From contig JASHOI010000204.1 of NCBI GenBank assembly GCA_030041195.1, positions 1 through 14,212 of the forward strand: a stretch of DNA of 14,212 bases, read 5' to 3'. Of the stretch, positions 7,349 through 12,976 are shown piece by piece. Positions within the stretch are counted from its first letter, which is position 1. Every line of letters starts with the position of its first letter. The stretch comes from Streptosporangiaceae bacterium (GTDB taxonomy: Bacteria > Actinomycetota > Actinomycetes > Streptosporangiales > Streptosporangiaceae). Both the position numbers and the translations under genes were made by a program. The notes under the pieces are model-generated. The model was not told the origin of the DNA. It was given only the letters and a program-made list of their open reading frames with translations, and ran no database searches.

Positions 7349-7365
7349 TGACTGACGATCAGTCA
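7349..7365. promoter_or_regulatory. TetR operator palindrome
   Basis: TGACTGA-CGA-TCAGTCA is a perfect inverted repeat with 7-bp arms and a 3-bp centre. It lies between the divergent TetR and MFS genes, 24 bp before the MFS start. The TGA/TCA arms resemble known TetR-family half-sites. Confidence 0.75.
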
Positions 7366-7389
7366 GTTGATGAGGTGAGGGAGCCCCGC

Positions 7390-8994
7390 ATGCGCGCTTC
7401 ACCATCCCCGCAACTCCCGCCCGGCATCCCCGGCCCAGCGCCCCGATCGCCGTCGCTGCCGGCCGGATTGCTGTTCGCGGTGTTCCTCGGGACGTTCATG
7501 GCGCTGCTCGACGTGAGCATCGTGAGCGTCGCGCTGCCCGCCATGCAGCACGGCCTGCACGTCACCGTGGCGGCGCTGCAGTGGGTGGTCGACGCGTACA
7601 CCCTCTGCCTGTCGGCGCTGGTGCTGACCGGCGGTTCCCTCGGCGACCGCTTCGGCAGGAAACGGCTGTTTCTGCTCGGCATCGGCGGCTTCGCCGCCGG
7701 ATCGGCGCTGTGCGCGATCGCGACGGATTACCCGATGCTCATCACCGGCCGTGTCGTGCAGGGGATCGCGGCCGCGGCGCTGATGCCGGGCGCGCTCGCC
7801 ATCCTCGGCCACAGTTTCCCCGAGCCAAGGCGGCGCGCGCAGGTCATCGGGCTGTGGACCGCCTGCGCCGGGCTGGCGCTCGTCGCCGGGCCGCTGCTCG
7901 GCGGGCTGCTCGTCGACGCCGCCGGCTGGCCGTGGATCTTCGTGATCAACGTGCCGCTCGGCGTGCTCGCCCTGGCCGTCGGCTGGCGGCACATTCCGGA
8001 GAGCGCGGATCCCGCACACGCGTCGGTCGACCCGGCCGGCCAGATCCTCGGCGTCGCCTGGCTCGGCGCGCTCGCGTTCGGCTTCATCGAGGCGGGCAAC
8101 CTGGGCTGGACCTCGGTGGCCGCGCTGGCCGGCTTCGCCTGCGCCGCGGTCACGTTCGCCGCCTTCGTCGCGGCCGAGCTTGGCGGCAGCGCGCCGATGC
8201 TGCCGATCAGGCTGTTCGCCGACCCGAGGTTCTGCGTTATCAACGCGGCTTCGTTCGTCATGGGCTTCTCGGCGTTCGCGACGTTCGTCATCCTCTCGCT
8301 GTTCCTGCAGGACCTGTTGCGCGAGTCGGCCCTGGTCACCGGGTTGCATTACCTGCCCCTCTGCCTCGGCGACGTGCTCGCCGCGACGATCGGCGGCCGG
8401 ATCACCGCGTCGCGCGGCACCCGCCTGCCGATGGTCGCTGGCTACGCGTTCATGGGCGTATCGCTGCTCGCGATGACGTCGTTCTCCGCCACCACGGGCT
8501 CCGTCTGGCTCAGCATCGTGCTCGCGCTGCTCGGCATCGGGATGGGCCTCGGCTTGCCGCCCGTCAACGTGGCCGCGATGGCGGCCGTGCCGCGGGAACG
8601 ATCGGGGCTCGCGTCCGCCACCACGAACGCCGTCAGGCAGACCGGCACCACGCTGGGCATCGCGCTGCTCGGCGCGATCCTGACGACCCGCGCCGCCGGG
8701 CACCTGGCCGCCTCGCTCATCGCCGCGGGCGTCGCGCCCGGCCCGGCCCGCCACGCGGCCCTGCGGTCGGTCACGCTGCACACGTTCCGGCCGGTCGCTG
8801 GCACCGGGATCGGCGCCGCCGCCCTCGCTCATCGCTACGGGCTGGCGTTCATCTCGGGGTTCCGCGCCGCGATGGCCCTGGCCGGCCTGACCAGCCTGGC
8901 CTTGGCGGCCGCCGCGTGCGGGCTCGGCCCCCCGGCCGGCCACCCTCGCAATGACTTGGCGTCTGCGCGGAAACGGAGGAAGGTAAGGGCCTAG
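7390..8994 (+). CDS. MFS drug-resistance exporter, DHA2 (14-helix, EmrB/QacA) family
   Basis: 534-residue integral membrane proton antiporter. Family landmarks in order: LDVSIVSVALP in the first helix (motif D1 of 14-helix exporters), WVVDAYTLCLSALVLTGGSLGDRFGRKR (motif A in the 2-3 loop), GRVVQGIAAAALMPGALAI (motif B with its Arg), and GLALVAGPLLGGLLVD (motif C, GPxxGG antiporter signature). Successive hydrophobic segments then follow to the C-terminus, consistent with 14 helices. The end is a short basic tail (ASARKRRKVRA). The ATG at 7390 is preferred over an upstream GTG at 7348: AGGGAG lies 6-7 bp before it, and the GTG start would put the operator inside the coding region. It likely exports a toxic or secondary metabolite under control of the divergent TetR protein. 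The substrate is unknown. Confidence 0.92.
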   Translation: MRASPSPQLPPGIPGPAPRSPSLPAGLLFAVFLGTFMALLDVSIVSVALPAMQHGLHVTVAALQWVVDAYTLCLSALVLTGGSLGDRFGRKRLFLLGIGGFAAGSALCAIATDYPMLITGRVVQGIAAAALMPGALAILGHSFPEPRRRAQVIGLWTACAGLALVAGPLLGGLLVDAAGWPWIFVINVPLGVLALAVGWRHIPESADPAHASVDPAGQILGVAWLGALAFGFIEAGNLGWTSVAALAGFACAAVTFAAFVAAELGGSAPMLPIRLFADPRFCVINAASFVMGFSAFATFVILSLFLQDLLRESALVTGLHYLPLCLGDVLAATIGGRITASRGTRLPMVAGYAFMGVSLLAMTSFSATTGSVWLSIVLALLGIGMGLGLPPVNVAAMAAVPRERSGLASATTNAVRQTGTTLGIALLGAILTTRAAGHLAASLIAAGVAPGPARHAALRSVTLHTFRPVAGTGIGAAALAHRYGLAFISGFRAAMALAGLTSLALAAAACGLGPPAGHPRNDLASARKRRKVRA

Positions 8995-9022
8995 CCGTCC
9001 CTGCTCTGACGGGAGTCCCGGG

Positions 9023-9610
9023 TTGCCTGATCGGTCTGACCGCTGGGCTGAATTTCACGAACTGCACCGGACCCGGGAGTGCGCCCGTGAAGCGCACCGG
9101 GAGTGCCCGCACCTAGTGACGTTCGGCGGCGGTTTCAACCCGCGGCGGCTTCGCCTGGAGTTCGGCGCGGGCCTGTGCCCGTGCTCATGCCATTCGCCGT
9201 GCCCGGTCACCATCACCACCAAGCGGCTCACCGTTCCGGCGAAGCAGTGGTACGACTCGTGCACCTGCCCGGGCGCAGACCAGCGGCGGCAGCGCTTCGA
9301 CGAGCTCGGCGGGATCCCGGACTTCAGCGAAGCGCGGGAGCAGGCCGAGCGCAGGTCGCAGGCACGCAAGGAGGCGTACGAAGCGGCGCGGGCTCGCGCA
9401 GCGGGCAAGAGCCGGGCGGAGATCCGGGACATCTACGTGGCCGAGCTGAACGCCCGGGGCCTGCGGATACCGGCGGAGCGTGTTCTCGACGCCGTCGTCG
9501 AGCGCATCGCCGGTAACCCGCTTCCGGCCGCCCGCGTCCTGGGCGAAAGCCTGGTCCAGATGGGCAAGGGCTTGTACGAGCTGTCCCGCCTGTTCCGGCA
9601 GCGCCGCTGA
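9023..9610 (+). CDS. hypothetical cysteine-rich protein
   Basis: 195-residue protein not recognised as a named family. The N-terminal half holds eight cysteines: Cys20, Cys28, then CPCSCHSPCP (Cys52, 54, 56, 60), and CTCP (Cys80, 82), with nearby histidines. This suggests a zinc-binding fold. From about residue 100 the sequence is charged and helical (EAREQAERRSQARKEAYEAARARAAGKSRAEIRDIYVAEL), likely coiled coil, and the C-terminus is basic (LSRLFRQRR). No signal peptide or transmembrane segment is seen. The start is TTG at 9023 with GGGAG about 7 bp upstream. It sits 28 bp after the MFS exporter on the same strand, with only a short weak dyad between, so it may be co-transcribed. Function is unknown; the coding call rests on the start, ribosome-binding site, codon bias and ordered cysteine pattern. 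Confidence 0.7.
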   Translation: MPDRSDRWAEFHELHRTRECAREAHRECPHLVTFGGGFNPRRLRLEFGAGLCPCSCHSPCPVTITTKRLTVPAKQWYDSCTCPGADQRRQRFDELGGIPDFSEAREQAERRSQARKEAYEAARARAAGKSRAEIRDIYVAELNARGLRIPAERVLDAVVERIAGNPLPAARVLGESLVQMGKGLYELSRLFRQRR

Positions 9611-9641
9611 GCGCCGCGTGATGACAAGGGCGGGACAGGGG

Positions 9642-9658
9642 TATCTGATTTTCAGATA
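9642..9658. promoter_or_regulatory. operator-like palindrome at the toxin-antitoxin promoter
   Basis: TATCTGA-TTT-TCAGATA is a perfect inverted repeat with 7-bp arms, ending inside the likely -10 hexamer TATCAT (9657-9662) and 10 bp before the antitoxin ATG. This is where type II antitoxin or toxin-antitoxin complexes bind to repress their own operon. The -10 ends 6 bp before the ATG, so the transcript may begin at the start codon (leaderless). A weak -35 (GGGACA) lies about 19 bp upstream of it. Confidence 0.65.
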
Positions 9659-9668
9659 TCATGCGTGC

Positions 9669-9926
9669 ATGAGGACCATGACCGCCACCGAAGCTTCCCG
9701 TCACTTCTCCGATCTGCTGGACGTGGTCGAGCGCGGCGAGACAGTGATCATCCTTCGGGGAAGTCACCCGGTGGCCGAGATCGGCCCTGCTCACCGTCGC
9801 ACGGGTGCTGACCTTCGCGCGGCGCTGGAGGGCACCTCGCCGCCGGACGACGACTTCGCCAGGAACATCTCGGCGGCCTTGTCGATGGTGACCTCGGAGG
9901 AGCCCGATCCGTGGGCCGACGCCTGA
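9669..9926 (+). CDS. type II antitoxin, Phd/YefM (VapB-like) family
   Basis: 85-residue antitoxin. The N-terminal Phd/YefM DNA-binding region is clear: TMTATEASRHFSDLLDVVERGETVIILRGSHPVAEIGP (residues 3-40), with the A-x-x-F-x-x-L-L and G-x-x-V-x-I-x-R pattern. The acidic C-terminal part (DDDFARNISAALSMV, 60-74) is the usual disordered toxin-binding segment. The ATG at 9669 is chosen since no Shine-Dalgarno exists and a -10 hexamer ends 6 bp upstream, pointing to a leaderless mRNA; ATG 9678 is an alternative and the frame extends upstream only into the preceding gene. It overlaps the toxin gene by 16 bp, as expected of a co-translated pair, and probably binds the palindrome at 9642-9658. Confidence 0.88.
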   Translation: MRTMTATEASRHFSDLLDVVERGETVIILRGSHPVAEIGPAHRRTGADLRAALEGTSPPDDDFARNISAALSMVTSEEPDPWADA

Positions 9927-10309
9927 TCCTGGACACGAACGTCCTCATCGCCTACGAGCGCGCAGCCATCGACCGATCTGCTCTAGATGATGACGAACTG
10001 GCTGTTGCGTCGATATCCATTGCCGAGTACCGAACCGGGATAGAGCTGGCGGATACCCCGGAACGCGGCGCCGAACGAGCGCGGGCACTCGCCGCGATTA
10101 CCTCGGTCATGGACGTGCTGGACTACACCCAGGTCACGGCGGCACACCACGCGCGTCTGCTCGCGCGCGTCCGCAGATCGGGAAGTCCGCGCGGCGCGCA
10201 CGATCTCATCATCGCCGCGCACGCCGCCGAGACCGGACGGCTCGTCCTGACCCGCGACGCCAACGCGCGCTTCGGCGACCTGCCCGGCATCACCGCAATC
10301 GACGTCTGA
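9911..10309 (+). CDS. vapC: PIN-domain ribonuclease toxin, VapC family
   Basis: 132-residue PIN-domain toxin of normal VapC length. The acidic metal-binding quartet is in place: Asp8 in LILDTNVLIAY, Glu39 in SISIAEYRTG, Asp98 in HDLIIAAHAAETG and Asp116 in LTRDANARFGDLPG. Family knowledge: VapC toxins are Mg2+-dependent endoribonucleases that cut tRNA or rRNA and are held inactive by the partner antitoxin. The GTG start has a strong GGAGGAG at a spacing of 8, located inside the antitoxin gene, so translation is coupled with a 16-bp overlap. It is intact and likely functional. The RNA target cannot be inferred. Confidence 0.93.
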   Translation: MGRRLILDTNVLIAYERAAIDRSALDDDELAVASISIAEYRTGIELADTPERGAERARALAAITSVMDVLDYTQVTAAHHARLLARVRRSGSPRGAHDLIIAAHAAETGRLVLTRDANARFGDLPGITAIDV

Positions 10310-10347
10310 CAAACCGCGCGCCCGCGTTGCTCCCGGGTGCAGGAGCC

Positions 10348-10376
10348 TTGGCACCTGTCTGGGCGAGTGGTATAGA
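10348..10376 (+). promoter_or_regulatory. sigma70-type promoter for the LysR-type gene
   Basis: TTGGCA (5 of 6 to TTGACA) at 10348-10353 and TATAGA at 10371-10376 are separated by exactly 17 bp. The predicted start near 10383 gives a leader of about 93 nt to the ATG at 10476. It is the best -35/-10 pair in the 166-bp gap after vapC. Confidence 0.55.
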
Positions 10377-10403
10377 TGCGCTTGTTGGCGACCGTCGTTG
10401 AGC

Positions 10404-10420
10404 GAGATGTCATAGATCTC
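10404..10420. promoter_or_regulatory. 5-7-5 inverted repeat in the LysR-type gene leader
   Basis: GAGAT-N7-ATCTC is a 17-bp dyad placed about 20-40 bp after the predicted transcription start and 55 bp before the LysR-type start codon. LysR-type proteins often bind T-N11-A-type dyads near their own promoters. The 5-7-5 geometry matches the TATAA/TTATA dyad at 11527-11543 downstream of the gene, though the arm sequences differ. Confidence 0.35.
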
Positions 10421-10475
10421 TGAGGACGCGACGTCTGGGGCCGCAGCCGGTGTCGGCGTGGCAGGTTGGAGCGCG

Positions 10476-11516
10476 ATGGCCCGTCCCGTCACCCAGCTGG
10501 CCAGCCTTGACCTGAACCTGCTCGTCGCGCTGCGGGAACTGCTCGCCGAGCGGAACGTCACGCGCGCCGCTGAGCGGCTCGGCGTCAGCCAGCCGGCGGC
10601 GAGCGCGTCGCTGGCCAGGCTGCGCCGGCACTTTGGCGACGAGCTCCTGGTGCGGGACAAGGGCGGGTACACGCTGACGCCGCTGGCGGCGCAGCTTGCC
10701 GAGCAGGTCGACGTCGTGTGCGCCGCGGCCGACCGGCTGTTCGCGGCGAGCACCCATTTCGACCCGGCCATCTCGGAGCGCGAGTTCACCCTGGTGATGG
10801 CCGACTACACGATCGGGGTCATGGGCGAGGTGCTCTCGCAGCTGGTCCACCAGGCCGCGCCGCGGGTCCGGCTGCACATCAGGCTGGTCAGGGAGTCGCT
10901 GGCGACCGAGTACGCCGGGGCCATCCGGTTCGTCGACGGAATGGTGGCGCCGCCCACGCACGGCTTCAAGCTGCCCAACACCCGGTCGGCCGAGTTGTTC
11001 CGGGACCGCTGGGTGTGCCTGGTCGCGGCGTGCAACCCGGCGCTGGACGCCGGCCAGCTGCGGCTGGCCGACCTCGCCCGGCTGCCCTGGGTCGCGCCCT
11101 ACTACCGGGACCAGGGCGCGCCGTCCGCTCCGATCATGCGCCAGCTCATGCTGCTCGACCTGCAGCCGCATATCGCGGTCCGGGTGGAGAGCTATCTCGC
11201 GGTGCCGCACTTCGTGGCGGGCACCGACCGGATCGCGCTCATGCAGGAACGACTCGCCGCCCGGCTCGCGGACCGGATGGACCTGCGGGTGGTGGAGTGC
11301 CCGGGGCACACCGAGCCGATCGTCGAGTCGCTGTGGTGGCACCGGCAGTACGAGGAGGACATCGCGCACGCCTGGCTGCGCCGGCTGATCGTGGAGGCCG
11401 CCCGCGGCCTCGGCCGCACCCGCGCGCCCGCCGCCGTGGCGCAACCGCCCTGCGGTCAGCCGGCGGAGTTCGGGATCGAGGTTCCCGCCGCACGGACCGC
11501 CGAGCGCAGCTGGTGA
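10476..11516 (+). CDS. LysR-type transcriptional regulator
   Basis: 346-residue LysR-family regulator. The N-terminal winged helix-turn-helix covers about residues 9-70: LASLDLNLLVALRELLAERNVTRAAERLGVSQPAASASLARLRRHFGDELLVR, a near-canonical LysR HTH, ending GYTLTPLAAQL. The C-terminal periplasmic-binding-protein-like effector domain (about 95-310) resembles the NodD/DntR-like subgroup in layout, and the last 30 residues are an extra tail. ATG 10476 has GGAG 4 bp upstream; the in-frame GTG at 10458 has no ribosome-binding site. It lies directly upstream of, and in the same direction as, the FAD oxidoreductase and AcnX genes, rather than divergent as is usual for LysR regulators. It probably activates that pair in response to the substrate or an intermediate. 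Confidence 0.92.
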   Translation: MARPVTQLASLDLNLLVALRELLAERNVTRAAERLGVSQPAASASLARLRRHFGDELLVRDKGGYTLTPLAAQLAEQVDVVCAAADRLFAASTHFDPAISEREFTLVMADYTIGVMGEVLSQLVHQAAPRVRLHIRLVRESLATEYAGAIRFVDGMVAPPTHGFKLPNTRSAELFRDRWVCLVAACNPALDAGQLRLADLARLPWVAPYYRDQGAPSAPIMRQLMLLDLQPHIAVRVESYLAVPHFVAGTDRIALMQERLAARLADRMDLRVVECPGHTEPIVESLWWHRQYEEDIAHAWLRRLIVEAARGLGRTRAPAAVAQPPCGQPAEFGIEVPAARTAERSW

Positions 11517-11526
11517 ATCCGGCCGC

Positions 11527-11543
11527 TATAAGGCGCGTTTATA
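11527..11543. promoter_or_regulatory. candidate LysR-type binding dyad
   Basis: TATAA-N7-TTATA is an exact 17-bp inverted repeat, flanked by ATCCGG (11518-11523) and CCGGAT (11544-11549), which extend the dyad with a 3-4 base bulge. It lies at the start of the 158-bp gap between the LysR-type gene and the FAD oxidoreductase gene. The 10-bp core AAGGCGCGTT (11530-11539) recurs at 11601-11610. It could instead act as a short terminator-like hairpin after the LysR-type gene. Confidence 0.45.
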
Positions 11544-11612
11544 CCGGATAGACGAATTGTTTGTTTGCCCGGGTAGACACGGCAATCTTAACGTAGCGGC
11601 AAGGCGCGTTCA

Positions 11613-11638
11613 TTAACGGCGAATTTCGCGGCCGTTAA
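11613..11638. promoter_or_regulatory. 8-bp-arm inverted repeat upstream of the FAD oxidoreductase gene
   Basis: TTAACGGC (11613-11620) and GCCGTTAA (11631-11638) are perfect arms around a 10-bp centre, with a nested palindrome GCGAA-T-TTCGC at 11619-11629. A third half-site, TTAACG, sits 25 bp upstream at 11588-11593 in direct orientation. The dyad ends 36 bp before the ATG at 11675, suitable for regulator binding or a leader hairpin. Confidence 0.5.
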
Positions 11639-11674
11639 AGCCCGGAGTTTTCGCGTACCCGGACAGGAGCGTTC

Positions 11675-12961
11675 ATGCCGCATGCACTGACCGAGCTGAA
11701 GCTCGAGGCGGTCACCAAGCCGGCGAACGCGGTAGCGCACGAGATCAGCACCGACGTCTGCGTCGTCGGAGCCGGGATCGCGGGCCTGTCGGCGGCGATC
11801 GAGTCCGCGCGCCTCGGCCGCGACGTCGTGCTCGTCGACTCGCTGCCGGTGATCGGCGGCCAGATGGTCCACTCGCTGATCGGCCTGTTCTGCGGGGTCT
11901 TCGGAAACGCGCCGAACTATACGCAGCTGACCCACGGAATCTTCGACGACATATTCGGCGAGCTTGGCCCGACCGGCGATCTGCATTTCCAGCGAGGCCA
12001 CACCACAACGGTGTTCTACAACGAGGTCGCGCTGGGGCGATGGCTGGAGAAGCAGATCCGGGCCGCTGGGGTGCGGACGATTCTGTCCACCGTGCTGCGC
12101 AGCGTCGAGATCAGCGACGGCCGGATCCGGTCGATTCTGCTGGCCTCGCGCTATGGGGATGTGTCGGTGCGCTCGCTCGGGTTCGTGGACGCCAGCGGCG
12201 ACGCGGCCCTCAGCTGGGAGGCCGGCCTGCCGTGCTGGGTACCGGAGCGGCCGATCTACGGCTCGCAGCAGGTGATCGTCGAGAACGTTGACGAGAGCCA
12301 GAAGCCGGACATGGGCGAGCTGGACGAGCGCATCGGGGCCAAGGGCGAGCAGTACGGGCTGCTCCGGCGCGGCGGCCTCGCCTTCTTCTTCCCCGGCAGG
12401 GGAACCGCGGTGCTCAACGTGACTCACATCGAGGCTCCGCTCGACCCGGTCGACGCGTCCACGGCGCAGCTCGACGGCAAGGCCCAGGCCGACGGGGCGA
12501 TCACGCTGCTGCGCGCGGAGTTCCCCAAGGCGTTCGGCCGGGCGCGGGTCCGCGCCTACGGATACCCGGGCCGGCGGCAGACTCGCTGGATCCAGGGCCG
12601 CCACCAGCTCACCCTCGACGAGGTACGGGCCGGAACGAGATTCGACGACGCGGTGGCGCGCACCGCCTGGCCGATCGAGCTGCATGACCGCGCCGACGGC
12701 TACGTATGGGAGATGTTCGACGCCGATCACGTGCACTATGTCCCGCTGCGCAGCATGACCCCGCCGGGCGTGCACAACCTCGTGGCCGCCGGCCGCTGCA
12801 TCGACGGCGACGCCGCCGCGCTGTCCAGCGTGCGGGTCATGGGCCCGTGCGCCGCCATGGGCGCGGGCGCGGCGCACGCGCTCGACCTGGCGGGCACCGG
12901 CAGCGTGCACGACACCGACGCCGAGCGGCTGCGCAAGCGGCTCGCCGAGAACGTCGGCTGA
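11675..12961 (+). CDS. FAD-dependent oxidoreductase (FAD_oxidored-like family)
   Basis: 428-residue flavoprotein. The N-terminal Rossmann fold has VCVVGAGIAGLSAAIESARLG (28-48, GxGxxG with the acidic end at DVVLVDS), followed by the glycine-rich GGQM at 61-64. A central FVDASGDAALSWEAG (170-184) and a C-terminal FAD-contact region NLVAAGRCIDGDAAALSSVRVMGPCAAMGAGAAHAL (368-402) match the FAD-dependent oxidoreductase group PF12831, members of which are often loosely annotated. TRWIQGRHQLTLDEV (303-317) is also typical. It probably oxidises a hydroxyl or amine substrate using FAD; the electron acceptor is unknown. The start is ATG with AGGAG at a spacing of 5. AcnX follows after 15 bp, so the two are almost certainly co-transcribed and act in one pathway. 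The substrate is not known. Confidence 0.85.
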   Translation: MPHALTELKLEAVTKPANAVAHEISTDVCVVGAGIAGLSAAIESARLGRDVVLVDSLPVIGGQMVHSLIGLFCGVFGNAPNYTQLTHGIFDDIFGELGPTGDLHFQRGHTTTVFYNEVALGRWLEKQIRAAGVRTILSTVLRSVEISDGRIRSILLASRYGDVSVRSLGFVDASGDAALSWEAGLPCWVPERPIYGSQQVIVENVDESQKPDMGELDERIGAKGEQYGLLRRGGLAFFFPGRGTAVLNVTHIEAPLDPVDASTAQLDGKAQADGAITLLRAEFPKAFGRARVRAYGYPGRRQTRWIQGRHQLTLDEVRAGTRFDDAVARTAWPIELHDRADGYVWEMFDADHVHYVPLRSMTPPGVHNLVAAGRCIDGDAAALSSVRVMGPCAAMGAGAAHALDLAGTGSVHDTDAERLRKRLAENVG

Positions 12962-12976
12962 CGGCCGGGGGGCGCG

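Noticed and set aside
7399..8954. Long alternative frames on both strands across the MFS exporter
   Set aside because: The exporter frame has all family motifs and hydrophobic helices; the others are compositional shadows.
8995..9012. CCGTC/GACGG dyad after the exporter as a terminator
   Set aside because: Five-base arms, no T-run, and it overlaps the ribosome-binding region of the next gene. Read-through is as likely.
10336..10355. GGTGC/GCACC stem-loop after vapC as a terminator
   Set aside because: The arms are only 5 bp, the loop is 10 bases, no T-run follows, and it overlaps the LysR-type gene -35 element.
10376..10423. 15-codon open frame upstream of the LysR-type gene, a possible leader peptide
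   Set aside because: Its ATG overlaps the predicted -10 and lies before the predicted start of transcription, and no ribosome-binding site is present.
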